Below are positions 42,989-51,720 of a stretch of DNA of 64,000 nucleotides, one piece after another. Location: NCBI RefSeq assembly GCF_008729015.1, contig NZ_RKSM01000001.1, positions 1,488,001 through 1,552,000 of the forward strand. The letters are read 5' to 3'. The position numbers and the translations under genes are program-made. Every line of letters begins with the position of its first letter. The stretch's first letter is position 1. A model generated the notes under the pieces. It saw nothing but the letters and a program-made list of their open reading frames with translations. It made no database searches and had not been told where the DNA came from. This stretch comes from Haloarcula sp. CBA1129 (GTDB lineage: Archaea > Halobacteriota > Halobacteria > Halobacteriales > Haloarculaceae).

Positions 42989-43658
42989 CCGTACAAGCCC
43001 GATTTGCCCGGAGACACTGCTGGAGCGATGGCTACCGTTGTGTTTCTACCAAGCAAGATCTATAGATTGATGGCTCGGACTCTATCTCAATACCAACCCA
43101 AGATAATTCTATCCACCCGAAAATATGAGTGGATTTCGTCAAGTCTATCCGTCGATATCTGAACGAGTACTATATCTCGAATGTCTGTATACAATATCAG
43201 TATCTGCCTGTACTAATTCGAATATCGGTAGGTTTGGCTACTACTTAGAGCAGATCTAGTAATAGGAAATCTATAGTGGCTGTCCCTCGTTTAGAGTAAC
43301 AGTCGTACATCCATTATCGAGATGGGACTGTGTCAGGGTCGCTGTAGTATCTAGTACCGAACGATGTAACGTGGCGTTGGAAGGGCGTTCACTCATTATG
43401 AATATACGTATGGCTACTAGTCATAAAACAAAACCAAGAACTGGTATTCACGAGACGAACGCAGAACTCGTGTCTACTCGTGCACGTCGCGGGATGGGAC
43501 TGATGCAAACGTTTTCGAGTCATATTTCGAGCAATCTTCTGACTGCTCTGTGCTGTTTCGCAATCGCTAGCCGAGTACGGGGCTATTGTGAAAAACCGAC
43601 TGTTCGATTGGCGCTTGCATAAAACTGCAATGTCGTTCACTCCTTCTGAACAGTTCCG
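42989..43658. other. AT-rich 670-bp intergenic region
   Basis: No convincing gene. The base composition is visibly lower in GC than the flanks. Two overlapping opposite frames of about 83 residues near 43371-43640 look unlike haloarchaeal proteins (rich in Ser, Cys, Arg, His, poor in Asp/Glu), so they are probably noise or decayed mobile DNA. A short inverted repeat CACGAG/CTCGTG is near 43450. Confidence 0.5.
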
Positions 43659-44423
43659 TCACGAATAGGTCACGTTCAGCTCAATAACGTTGGCGACTTC
43701 CAGTACTTTCTGTGGCAGTTCCTCGCGGAACCGATCGTCACGGAACCGGTTTGTCGGTCCTGAAACGCTGATCGCACCGATAATTTCGTTATCATGGTTG
43801 AGGACCGGGGCAGCGACACAGCGGAGCCCTTCGAGACGCTCTTCGTCGTCGAAGGCAACGCCACGCTCCCGAACGTCTGCGAGTTCTTGCTCCAATTCCT
43901 CTCTGGTACTGATCGACTTGCTGACCTCCCCGCCGAGTCCGTGTCGGTCGACGATTGCATCGACCCGTTCGGTCGACATATGCGCGAGAATCGCTTTTCC
44001 CAGTGCTGTCGTATGCAGTGGAACGCGTGTTCCGACGTGGGCTTTGACCTGTACGGCTTTGTCTCCCCGAGCGCGGTACAGATACGACCCGCGGCCGTGT
44101 TCTTCGACGAGAATATTCGCGAGTTCGCCGGTTTCTGTGGCCAGCCGGTCGACCTCCGGCTTCGCGATCTCGAACAGTTTCTCCCGGTGGCGGGCGTATG
44201 CTCCCAGTTCCAGAAACCGGAGCCCTACCTCGTACACACCGTCTCTGTTGACAACGTACTCTTCCTGTTCCAGCGTACTCAGATAGTTGTGAACCGTACT
44301 CTTTGGGATGCCGAGATGCTGGGCCAGTTCGGTGACACCGGCCCCGTCGAGGTCTTTTAGCGCGTCAAGCACCTCGAACGTCGTCTCAGCGGATTTGACT
44401 GGGTTTTGAGCGGTCTTTGCCAT
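43659..44423 (-). CDS. IclR-family transcriptional regulator
   Basis: 254 residues. The N-terminal winged helix reads TFEVLDALKDLDGAGVTELAQHLGIPKSTVHNYLSTL, with VYEVGLRFLELGAYAR linking to the C-terminal effector domain (VGTRVPLHTTALGKAILAHM, LRCVAAPVLNHDNEIIGAISVSGP). All are IclR hallmarks. A FAH-fold sugar-acid dehydratase gene lies upstream on the same strand, so it may control pentose or hexonate degradation like XacR in Haloferax (inference). Start at ATG 44423. Confidence 0.95.
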   Translation of the reverse strand: MAKTAQNPVKSAETTFEVLDALKDLDGAGVTELAQHLGIPKSTVHNYLSTLEQEEYVVNRDGVYEVGLRFLELGAYARHREKLFEIAKPEVDRLATETGELANILVEEHGRGSYLYRARGDKAVQVKAHVGTRVPLHTTALGKAILAHMSTERVDAIVDRHGLGGEVSKSISTREELEQELADVRERGVAFDDEERLEGLRCVAAPVLNHDNEIIGAISVSGPTNRFRDDRFREELPQKVLEVANVIELNVTYS

Positions 44424-44745
44424 ACCCGGTTATGGTTTGCCCTCGTATTAAACAGTTGTTCAAACATCTGGGACAGAGCCATGGCCTCGACGACACACCG
44501 GCCTCTGTCACAACACATCGATAGCATATCGCCGCACATTGAGGCACGTACGCTCCGACCGATTGTCCCAGATGTATCCACCGGGCGTGCAGTCGAGCAA
44601 AGTAATGACCATACTGTCCGTCGCCGCAAACCCACAGACAGGCCAGCAACCGAACCCAGCCGAGGACCGGGTGGCGTATCGCGCTGAAAACCTGTGTACA
44701 GCAGGTCCCAGAGAGACCGCGGTCCTGCTCCCCGTCCGAAACCGT
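44424..44745. other. Intergenic region with an 11-bp inverted repeat
   Basis: 322 bp between the IclR gene and the FAH-fold gene. CATCTGGGACA at 44465-44475 is repeated inverted as TGTCCCAGATG at 44564-44574. The first arm is 42 nt upstream of the regulator's start, so the pair may be operator sites. No gene seen. Confidence 0.5.
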
Positions 44746-45609
44746 TCAGACGACCGTGACGGAATTTTTCAGTGTTCCGATAGACTCGATGTCGATGGTG
44801 ACTCGATCCCCCTCCTGCAGCGTAAAGTCGTCGTCGGGAACGAGCGAGGTCCCGGTCAAGAGCACTGACAGTTCGGGGACTGCGTTGTGCGCGGTGTAGT
44901 ACGAGACAAGTTCCTCGCAGGTGCGTTTCATCTCGCTGGTGTTGGTCTCCCCGTGATAGACACGGTCCCCGCCGCGGTAGATCGACATCGAGAGCGCCAG
45001 CGAGTGCGGGTCTTCGATGTCCGTGACGACAGCTGGACCGACTGAACAACAGCGGTCGTACACCTTCGCCTGAGGGAGATACAGCGGATTCTCCCCCTCG
45101 ATAGACCGACTGCTCATGTCGTTGCCGACGGTGTAGCCGACGATTTCTCCCTCGTAGAGGACAATCGCAAGCTCGGGCTCAGGCACGTCCCAGTCTGAAT
45201 CCGCCCGGATACCGACAGCTTCGCCCGGACCGACGGTCCGATTCGGTGTCGATTTGAAGAAAATCTCCGGTCGCTCCGCATCATGAACGTATAGATACAT
45301 CTCCGGCGTGTCGCTTTCCTCTGTCCGCGCTTCTTCGCTGATCTGGTACGTGACGCCAGCGGCCCAGACTTCGTCGGCAGTAACTGGATCGGTAGCATCG
45401 GCTTCGAGTCGCTGTTCGGACACCGCTTCAGCGGCATCGAGGTGCCGGGCGGTGAGTTCGTCCGGTGCGGTCTCCGCAATCGAGGCCGACTTGAGGAGGT
45501 CACGGAACGTCCGGAGTTGCGGTTTGACACTGGTCAAATCGTACGCACCGTCCCCAGTTTCGACCGCTAACCGGTGTGAGTTACCGTCCCGTAGCTGATA
45601 ATACCTCAT
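44746..45609 (-). CDS. Fumarylacetoacetate-hydrolase-fold enzyme, probable 2-keto-3-deoxy-pentonate dehydratase
   Basis: 287 residues. The N-terminal cap precedes the FAH core: GVTYQISEEARTEES, HDAERPEIFFKSTPNR, GEAVGIRADSDWDVPEPELAIVL with the Asp/Glu metal ligands, then GNDMSSRSIEGENPLYLPQAKVYD. The EEARTEES and YDRCCSVGPA segments resemble 2-keto-3-deoxy-arabinonate/xylonate dehydratases (KdaD, and XacE of Haloferax) more than other FAH hydrolases. It would convert keto-deoxy-pentonate to 2-ketoglutarate semialdehyde. No other pentose genes are nearby. The start ATG 45609 is fixed by a TATA box 26 nt upstream. Confidence 0.75.
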   Translation of the reverse strand: MRYYQLRDGNSHRLAVETGDGAYDLTSVKPQLRTFRDLLKSASIAETAPDELTARHLDAAEAVSEQRLEADATDPVTADEVWAAGVTYQISEEARTEESDTPEMYLYVHDAERPEIFFKSTPNRTVGPGEAVGIRADSDWDVPEPELAIVLYEGEIVGYTVGNDMSSRSIEGENPLYLPQAKVYDRCCSVGPAVVTDIEDPHSLALSMSIYRGGDRVYHGETNTSEMKRTCEELVSYYTAHNAVPELSVLLTGTSLVPDDDFTLQEGDRVTIDIESIGTLKNSVTVV

Positions 45610-45629
45610 ACAGAGTAGCAAACTGCAAC

Positions 45630-45638
45630 AATATATCA
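45630..45638 (-). promoter_or_regulatory. TATA box, leaderless promoter of the FAH-fold gene
   Basis: On the minus strand, GATATATTG is centred about 26 nt before the ATG at 45609, the spacing of a leaderless haloarchaeal promoter. Confidence 0.6.
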
Positions 45639-45639
45639 A

Positions 45640-46095
45640 TCTTGTGCTGCCAACGGCATACTTCCTGCCTGTCACAAGGAGACACTGGCACTAGGTGTGG
45701 AGTGCATCGGGTGTCCGGCAGTAGACACATAGTTCGGCACAAACGGCACTCTCGACAGGGACACACAGGGGGAAATCCCTACTATCGGTCGGCAATCCAC
45801 CTCCATTCAGGCAGACCGACGTTCAATAATATGGAACATTACGAATGACAGACGTACATACGTTATTCTGGTATCCCAGTGAGCGTGTCGTGAGACACGT
45901 CCCGTTCTGTCACTGTCTGTTCGATCTGGGTTTTTACCGAGCCACAACAACATCTGAATCTACAGTTGAGTGTCGCAGCGCCACTCCGTTTTACAACCAT
46001 ACGAATGTATCCCCCATCCGATTGTGTCTGCCTGACTGTCTTTTTCTAGATTTTAGCGCTGGTTACCCTCTATACAGACTTATTTGTGCTATTTC
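45640..46095. other. Intergenic region without a recognisable gene
   Basis: About 455 bp, locally AT-rich. Possible frames (for instance + strand near 45845) lack acidic residues and are rich in Cys, His and Phe, unlike the surrounding proteome. Nothing else identified. Confidence 0.5.
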
Positions 46096-46698
46096 TCACT
46101 CAGGAGTCGTGAATATGCGAACAGTGTCTCGCTTCCCATCCATTGAATCTACTTCAGTAAGTCCACACTCTGTGAACACCGCGTTCCAGTCCCGGTAATA
46201 CAGCGGAACGTTGTCATCGACGTAGTTTACCTCACCTGCGTCGCCGTCTTCGTTCTCGACAGTTATCAACAGATCATCTGCGATCCGTGCCAGTTCTTCG
46301 AAGGCCCAGTCGACGTCTGGGTGGAGATGCTGCAGTGTTTCGACAGAGAAGACGACATCGTACGTGTCGTCTGGAACATCTGTGACGAACTCTTCGATAG
46401 CCATCGCGTGAAATGAGCCGCTGTCCGCGAGATCTGGGTACGTCTCGGCGAGGACATCTAACGCGTCGGCGTTGATGTCGACGCCGGTCAAATCCGAGTA
46501 GCCAGCTTCAGACAATGCGGCGAGATGCCGTCCGGAACTGCAGCCAACCTCCAGAACAGCCGCGTCCCGCTCGACATGTTCTGCAAGTATCGACTGCACC
46601 AGCTCACTCGTCTCGTCCGCTCCATAGTAGGCATAATACGCGGGAGAGTATTCACCGGACCGGTCGGCCCACTCCTCGCGAATGTCGGTAGAGTCCAC
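46096..46698 (-). CDS. Class I SAM-dependent methyltransferase
   Basis: 200 residues from GTG 46698. The N-terminal DIREEWADRSGEYSPAYYAYYG is a conserved opening of this haloarchaeal methyltransferase group. Motif I is AVLEVGCSSGRHLAALSEAG, then LTGVDINADALDVL, and YDVVFSVETLQHLHPDVDWAF. The frame is open to ATG 46800, but that would overlap the start of the divergent synthetase gene and add a Ser/Pro/Arg-rich, non-acidic leader, so GTG 46698 is preferred. Substrate unknown. Confidence 0.8.
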   Translation of the reverse strand: MDSTDIREEWADRSGEYSPAYYAYYGADETSELVQSILAEHVERDAAVLEVGCSSGRHLAALSEAGYSDLTGVDINADALDVLAETYPDLADSGSFHAMAIEEFVTDVPDDTYDVVFSVETLQHLHPDVDWAFEELARIADDLLITVENEDGDAGEVNYVDDNVPLYYRDWNAVFTECGLTEVDSMDGKRDTVRIFTTPE

Positions 46699-46813
46699 GG
46701 TGAAGTCGGGACGGGGAGACGGAAAGTTCTGCCGGCTCGGCTGCAGCGAGGGTGGTTCGACCGAAAGACGCAACAGCCACCCATACGACCGGTGCGCCAT
46801 GGTCTGGACAGTG

Positions 46814-48481
46814 ATGCCGGACTTCGAGGAATACGAGGAGGCCCGCGATCAGTTCAATTGGGGCCCGCCGACGTCGTACAATCCGGCGGTCGATTTTCTG
46901 CGAAAACACGATGACCCTGACAGGGTGGCGCTCGAACAGGCGTATCCCGACGGACGGCGCGAACAGTACACGTTTCGCAAACTGGACGAGCTATCGGACA
47001 GGCTCGCGGCGGGGTTGGCTGGGCTCGGCGTTGAGGCCGGTGACCGAGTCGGCGTCGTCGTGCCACAGAAGCCACAGAACCCGATCACGCACTTGGCAAA
47101 CTGGAAGCTCGGGGCCGTCTCGGTCCCGCTGACGGTTCTGTTCGGGACGGACGCGCTCCGGTATCGGCTGGACGACGCTGGCGCGACCGTCGCCGTTATC
47201 GATCCGGCCGTGCGCGACGATATCGACGCAGTCCGGGGTGACTGTCCAGCGCTGGAACACGTCGTCGAAATCGAAACCGACGCGCCGGCAGATAGTGTCC
47301 ACTCTTTCGAGGACGTGCTCGCCGCGCCTGAAAATACCGACATCGAGCCGTATGAATCGACTCTCGACACCGACACGGCGATACTGTACACCAGCGGGTC
47401 GACGGGGCCGCCGAAAGGCGTCCGCCACTCACATGCACTCTGGCTCGGAAGGGCTGCAGCGGCGTACAACTTTTTCGACCAAGGGCTGGGACCGGACGCG
47501 ACGGTCTGGACGCCCGCGGACTGGGCTTGGGGTGCGGCGCTCGGGGGGACGCTCTTCGCGACGTGGCACCACGGCGGGACTGTCGTCGGCTACCCGGACT
47601 CGGGATTCGAGGCCGACGAGGCGTTCGGCTTGCTTTCGGAGTTCGGCGTTACCCGGTCGTTCATGCCGGCGACGGCCCTGCGGCTGCTGATGGACGTTGA
47701 GGATCCGACTGCGACGTACGACCTCGCTATCGAGACGTTCGCCGTCGGCGGCGAGTCGCTGACGCCAGAAATCGTCGACCGGGTAGCGGAGACGTTCGAC
47801 TCGGTCACGATCAACGAGTTCTACGGCCAGACAGAGCTGAATCTTGTCGTCGCCAACAACTCGAACTGGTTCGACACCCAGCCGGGAAGCATGGGCAAGC
47901 CACTGCCGGGGTATGACCTCGCGATACTGGACCCCGAAGCCACAGACCGCGGTGTTGCCGAACCCCTCCAAAGCGGCAAGCTCGGCGAGATAGCCCTGCG
48001 ACCCCACAACCGCTCGGTATTCTTCGACGAGTACTGGAACATGCCGGAGAAGACGGCAGCCAAGGAGATCGAGGGCTGGTTTGTGACCGGCGATCTGGCC
48101 CGACAAGACGACGACGGCTATGTCTGGTTCAAATCTCGAAAGGATGACGTAATCATCACCAGCGGCTATCGTGTTGGGCCGATGGAGGTCGAGAGTGCCA
48201 TCCTCGAACATCCTGACGTGCTTCAGGCGGGTGTCATCGGCGTGCCGGACGACACGCGCGGTGAAATTATCAAGGCTTACGTCGAAACTGCCGCGGACGC
48301 ACCGGCCCACGAAACGCTCCGTTCGGAAATCCGGTCCGTCGTCAGAGAGCACCTCGCGGAGTACGAATATCCCCGGGAAATCGAGTTTGCTGATGCGCTA
48401 CCACAGACGACGAGCGGGAAAATCCGGCGGAAAGAACTGCAGGAGTGGGATGCCGACGACAGGGCCAACGAGTCACCGTAG
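46814..48481 (+). CDS. Acyl-CoA synthetase (AMP-forming, medium-chain type)
   Basis: 555 residues of the ANL superfamily. The P-loop YTSGSTGPPKG is at 192-202, followed by PADWAWGAALGGTLFATWHHGG, FYGQTELN for the adenylate, GWFVTGDLARQDDDGYVWF, the hinge SRKDDVIITSGYRVGPMEVE and the C-terminal catalytic Lys in TTSGKIRRKEL. The pattern DW.WGAALGG.L and the family length suit medium-chain (ACSM-like) enzymes that activate fatty or aromatic acids. ATG 46814 is used; an in-frame ATG at 46799 is possible. Confidence 0.93.
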   Translation: MPDFEEYEEARDQFNWGPPTSYNPAVDFLRKHDDPDRVALEQAYPDGRREQYTFRKLDELSDRLAAGLAGLGVEAGDRVGVVVPQKPQNPITHLANWKLGAVSVPLTVLFGTDALRYRLDDAGATVAVIDPAVRDDIDAVRGDCPALEHVVEIETDAPADSVHSFEDVLAAPENTDIEPYESTLDTDTAILYTSGSTGPPKGVRHSHALWLGRAAAAYNFFDQGLGPDATVWTPADWAWGAALGGTLFATWHHGGTVVGYPDSGFEADEAFGLLSEFGVTRSFMPATALRLLMDVEDPTATYDLAIETFAVGGESLTPEIVDRVAETFDSVTINEFYGQTELNLVVANNSNWFDTQPGSMGKPLPGYDLAILDPEATDRGVAEPLQSGKLGEIALRPHNRSVFFDEYWNMPEKTAAKEIEGWFVTGDLARQDDDGYVWFKSRKDDVIITSGYRVGPMEVESAILEHPDVLQAGVIGVPDDTRGEIIKAYVETAADAPAHETLRSEIRSVVREHLAEYEYPREIEFADALPQTTSGKIRRKELQEWDADDRANESP

Positions 48482-48884
48482 TCGCCGGTGTTGGCATCGG
48501 CAGATGTCAGTTGTATGAAAACAGTAGACTACTCCGAATATTGACGACGGTATGTAGAAAATCGGATTTGTAAGCCGATCTCGCGACCGAAAGAGAAAAT
48601 ATCTCCGTATATGGTGATTTTGGATTTATATACTATCTCCGACACCTATTTAGTGTGCTTCGAAAGTAAAGTCATGGTGTTGATCTGAAACATCTATAGT
48701 TGTGAAGTCATATTTGCATATATCGGTGTATGAACTTTGACTTGGGATAGAACGGTGTGTAACAGGCTCTTTCAGCTAATACCGCTGCGGGCTGGCTAGC
48801 GAACTCCTTACAGATTGAGTCGATAGTGCTCCGCAAAAATGTCCGCGATACGGCTACTCAGGGGAATTAAACGCAGGTATGAAT
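48482..48884. other. AT-rich intergenic region
   Basis: About 400 bp after the acyl-CoA synthetase with visibly low GC (for example the stretch near 48595-48640 with many ATA/TAT words). No frame with haloarchaeal composition on either strand. It precedes the 3' end of the SRP RNA. Possibly a decayed insertion; nothing specific identified. Confidence 0.45.
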
Positions 48885-48887
48885 GGA

Positions 48888-49194
48888 ACGGACAGCCCGG
48901 ATGGCCCGGCGTTCGGACGCGGGTAATCCCGTTTGCCTCCTCCACCCCGCGACCCCACGAGCGACGGGTGTTCGATGGTCCGCTGCTCACTTCCGTGCCT
49001 GGCGGAGTGCCATCGTTTAACCACGTGGGCACACCCCTGCAGGTGCGACCACGCGGACCGCCGTCCCCGTGGGACGAGGCTTCCATGTTAGCTTACGGGG
49101 TCCACGTCCGTCAGACCGGACGCCCCCGGTGTTCGGTCCCCGCTCAAGACCACAGTGCGGGCAAGGAGGGGGGCCTAGCCCCCCGACCTAGTCC
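48888..49194 (-). ncRNA. ffs: 7S RNA, signal recognition particle RNA
   Basis: On the minus strand the region reads like an archaeal SRP RNA of about 305 nt. The helix 8 core GCCAGGCACGGAAGTGAG then CAGCGG is present, with the SRP54-binding asymmetric and symmetric loops. Before it comes the helix 6 region GGGGTGTGCCCACGTGG and the invariant GTTAAACGA linker. The predicted 5' end begins GGAC at 49194 and can pair with GTCC at 48890-48893 near the 3' end, which sets the boundaries to within a few bases. A promoter-like CCTTATGG (minus strand, near 49219) lies about 25 nt upstream. Confidence 0.93.
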
Positions 49195-49277
49195 ATCTGA
49201 AATTCCGCCGCCGCCCCATAAGGGCCTTTCGGATGCGCCCAGAGACCGCTGGACGACGCGCCGGTGGGCAGACCGGC

Positions 49278-49691
49278 TTACAGCAGGTCCAGCGCTCGTG
49301 CGAACCATGTCCCACCGAGCGGTATGAGCAGGCCAGCGAGGACGACGCCCCAGCGGTGGTGTTCCATCAGCGTCGACTCAGTCAGCCCCAGCACGAGGCT
49401 CTCGGGGACAGTGACTGCCCAGAGAACACTGAGAGCGACGATGAACACGCCTATGCCGATGCTGGCCCCCGCTGCGATACTCGGGTCCGACCGACCCTCG
49501 CGGCCGGCCGCCAGCACGATGATGCAGACAAGCGCGAACACGCCCGACAGCAGCGGGGAGAGCGCGCCCGAACTGTAGTACGCTCCCACGGCGCTCGCCG
49601 TCTCAACGAGCCCGTACGGGACCGCGAGTACAAGGAGATACAGAACGCAGCCGACGATGCCGACAGTCGGAGCGAGCCGCAAGTCGTCCAT
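49278..49691 (-). CDS. Four-helix membrane protein, haloarchaeal (DUF7548-like)
   Basis: 137 residues with four hydrophobic helices (about 9-30, 43-62, 70-92, 108-128) and short loops, for instance PYGLVETASAVGAYYSSG and TESTLMEHHRWG. No charged residues inside the helices and no known motif. I loosely recall a related DUF. It lies upstream of the SRP RNA on the same strand, 84 nt from its 5' end. Unknown function. Confidence 0.7.
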   Translation of the reverse strand: MDDLRLAPTVGIVGCVLYLLVLAVPYGLVETASAVGAYYSSGALSPLLSGVFALVCIIVLAAGREGRSDPSIAAGASIGIGVFIVALSVLWAVTVPESLVLGLTESTLMEHHRWGVVLAGLLIPLGGTWFARALDLL

Positions 49692-49770
49692 ACCGTCGCT
49701 CGGTCCGGCGGCGTCTTAACAGCGACGTTCGAGCGAAACGAGGAAATGTCGGCTCTCCGTACCTGTGCCC

Positions 49771-50046
49771 ATGGGACTGGGTTCCACCGCGAAAAAGATA
49801 CAGAAGGTCGCAGACATCGCTGAGGACCTCTACAAGAAGGTCAACGAGCTGAAGACACAGCTCGAGGACTTGCGAAGCACTGTCGACGAGACGAACACTC
49901 GCGTCGACGGGATGGAGCGGGAACTGGCCGAACAGCGCGCGCTCATCGAGGCGCTCGCCGAAGAACGAGGCATCGACACGGAGGCGGTCGTGGCCGAGGT
50001 CGCCGCTGACACTGATTCTGACACAGCTGAAGCGGTTTCGGAGTAA
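49771..50046 (+). CDS. Coiled-coil small protein, DUF5798-like
   Basis: 91 residues starting MGLGSTAKKIQKVADIAEDLY, followed by a heptad-like coiled coil (VNELKTQLEDLRSTVDETNTRVDGMERELAEQRALIEAL) and an acidic tail ending AEAVSE. The opening is the one I recall for haloarchaeal DUF5798. ATG 49771 is chosen over a GTG two codons upstream. Probably oligomeric; function unknown. Confidence 0.78.
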   Translation: MGLGSTAKKIQKVADIAEDLYKKVNELKTQLEDLRSTVDETNTRVDGMERELAEQRALIEALAEERGIDTEAVVAEVAADTDSDTAEAVSE

Positions 50047-50120
50047 TCCCGTGACTGCGGTACCACGACGCGGCGGAACCGGTTGGTTTAAACCATAACG
50101 TCATCATACCATTGTACGTA

Positions 50121-50195
50121 GGGCGCTTAGCTCAGCTTGGACAGAGTGCTTGGCTTCGGACCAAACCGTCGGGGGTTCAAATCCCTCAGCGCCCG
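50121..50195 (+). tRNA. tRNA-Arg (anticodon TCG)
   Basis: Acceptor stem GGGCGCT pairs with AGCGCCC (50188-50194) and G50195 is the discriminator. D arm GCTC ... GAGT, anticodon loop CTTCGGA with anticodon TCG at positions 34-36, variable loop, and T arm GGGGG-TTCAAAT-CCCTC. No intron and no encoded CCA. It decodes CGA. Confidence 0.92.
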
Positions 50196-50403
50196 TGACT
50201 TCTGCGCGACCGACAGTGAGCGCTGATGAGCGTCGGCTGAGTGATTTGCATCAGGGAGGAGCTTGCTCCGACCGTGGTTCAAATCCCTCAGCGCCCGTTG
50301 CTGTCGCGAACAAATTCGTGAGCGACTGCGACGGTAATTTGTGGGACGGAACGTGCGAGTGTCGCGAGCGAAGTGCAGGCGGCTCAAACCCTTCAGCACC
50401 CGT
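50174..50403 (+). repeat. Three direct copies of the tRNA-Arg 3' end
   Basis: The last 22 nt of the tRNA gene plus one base (50174-50196) recur exactly at 50276-50298 and with four transitions at 50381-50403. The copies are 102 and 105 nt apart. The spacers between them share words such as GTGAGCG and contain small hairpins (GGAGC/GCTCC at 50258-50269). Such truncated tRNA ends usually mark past integration at the tRNA gene or tandem duplication. Confidence 0.85.
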
Positions 50404-50541
50404 AGCTTTGGGCGGGACAGACGTACCAAGAATCACTAGCGAGAGTGCACACGGGACGTAGCCTCACACAGGCCACGAGACGAGCACGGGGGCACTGGGA
50501 GTCGTGTATCGTGGTCTCCCACAGGGGAGTCCCGGTGTGGT

Positions 50542-51423
50542 TCAGTCGTCGGCCGGTTCCACGACGCTGTCGAGGCCGGTCATCTCCAGCCCGCCGCCGA
50601 TGGTCCGGTTCGGGTACGGGATGTTGATGTCCTCTGCGTCGAACCGCTCTTTGACCGATGTCACGTATTCCCCGCGGGTCTTGACGAAGTCGGCACGACT
50701 CGGGTCGTCGATCCAGATGCGGGACTGGAGTCCCACAGAGGAGTCACCGAGTTCAGTCAGTCGGACAGACGGCTCGGGATCGTCCAGAATCTCCGGGTGG
50801 TCCCGGGCCTCCTCCAGAATAATCTCGGTCGCCTTGTCGATGTCGTCGTCGTATCCGATGCCGAACATGAACTTCAGTCGAAGTTGCTCCTTGGCGACTG
50901 GGTTCTTGATCACGCCGTCGGTCAGATTCGAGTTCGGCACGGTCAGCAGTTCGTTGTCGAAGGTTCTGACGCGAGTAACACGGAGACTAATGTCCTCGAC
51001 GACGCCGGAGTTGCCGTCCCACTCGATCCAGTCACCGATCCGGAACGGCTTGTCGGTGTAGATGAACACGCCGGCGACGAAGTTCTTGATGACGTCCTGC
51101 ATCGCGAAACCGATAGCGAGCGTCGCCGCGGCGGCGATGGTTGCCAGCGACTGCAGGAAGTTCCCGTACTCGGCCATCCCGAATGCGACGGAGATGGCGA
51201 CGAAGATGATACCGATACTGACGACCTTCTTCAGCGGTCGCCGAGCATGGGTATCGAGGTCGCGGGACTTGAGCGACCGGTCGACAATCGGCAGCACGAC
51301 CGCCTTCCCGAGAATGTAGACGAGGACGAAGACGACGACGAAGACAATCGCCGAGGCGATTGAGCCGGCTGCCGGCACGCCAAAGCCCTGAAGCAGGTTG
51401 GCGAGTGGTTGGACCTGCATCAT
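50542..51423 (-). CDS. MscS-family mechanosensitive channel
   Basis: 293 residues with three N-terminal membrane helices; the pore helix reads FLQSLATIAAAATLAIGFAMQDVIKNFVAGVFI (described), the MscS TM3 with its Gly/Ala pattern, followed by YTDKPFRIGDWIEW and VRTFDNELLTVPNSNL of the beta domain. It opens under turgor to release solutes during hypo-osmotic shock. The ATG overlaps the stop of yhbY (ATGA). Confidence 0.95.
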   Translation of the reverse strand: MMQVQPLANLLQGFGVPAAGSIASAIVFVVVFVLVYILGKAVVLPIVDRSLKSRDLDTHARRPLKKVVSIGIIFVAISVAFGMAEYGNFLQSLATIAAAATLAIGFAMQDVIKNFVAGVFIYTDKPFRIGDWIEWDGNSGVVEDISLRVTRVRTFDNELLTVPNSNLTDGVIKNPVAKEQLRLKFMFGIGYDDDIDKATEIILEEARDHPEILDDPEPSVRLTELGDSSVGLQSRIWIDDPSRADFVKTRGEYVTSVKERFDAEDINIPYPNRTIGGGLEMTGLDSVVEPADD

Positions 51424-51668
51424 TTCTTGAACACCGCGGTGTGGCCCCGCACCTGAATCACCTCGGCGTTGACCATCTCGGCCAGATCTTCAGCGAGTTC
51501 TTCGGCCGTTGTGCCGCCCCGGGACGACCGGAGGAACTTCACCTTCACGAGATCCGTGTTTTCCAGCTGGTCGTCGAGTTCGTCCGCTACGGATTCGATA
51601 CCGTGTTTGCCGACGCGGAGCGTCGCGTCGAGGTCGTGTATCCGCGACTGTCGAGATGAGTCACTCAT
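51420..51668 (-). CDS. YhbY-family CRM-domain RNA-binding protein
   Basis: 82 residues, one CRM domain: ATLRVGKHGIESVADELDDQL, VKVKFLRSSRGGTTAEELAEDLAEMVNAEVIQVRGHTAVFKK. The LRVGKxG motif and basic face are typical of YhbY, which associates with pre-ribosomal RNA. It lies between RNase P component 4 and MscS in a coupled run on the minus strand. Start at ATG 51668; a start two codons earlier is possible. Confidence 0.93.
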   Translation of the reverse strand: MSDSSRQSRIHDLDATLRVGKHGIESVADELDDQLENTDLVKVKFLRSSRGGTTAEELAEDLAEMVNAEVIQVRGHTAVFKK

Positions 51669-51720
51669 GTACACCGTTTAGCGAGGACAGCCCCTTAAAA
51701 CCAGCAGTCGTAAAGAATCA

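Noticed and set aside
43371..43640. Two overlapping 83-codon frames in the AT-rich island
   Set aside because: Composition unlike the host and no recognisable motif; insertion-sequence origin could not be shown.
44424..44745. CRISPR array or tandem repeat near the IclR gene
   Set aside because: Only one inverted pair is present; there are no regularly spaced direct repeats here or elsewhere in the window.
48808..49086. Open frames of 90-160 codons over the SRP RNA, on both strands
   Set aside because: They lie inside the conserved 7S RNA and have a basic, Pro/Arg-rich composition unlike haloarchaeal proteins.
49141..49260. RNase P RNA as an explanation for the structured region
   Set aside because: The RNase P core blocks (GAGGAAAGTCC-type, ACAGNRA) are missing, whereas the SRP helix 8 and helix 6 motifs are present on the minus strand.
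50127..50429. Minus-strand frame with a repeated ALRDLN peptide
   Set aside because: The repeat is only the reverse complement of the three tRNA 3' ends, not a protein repeat.
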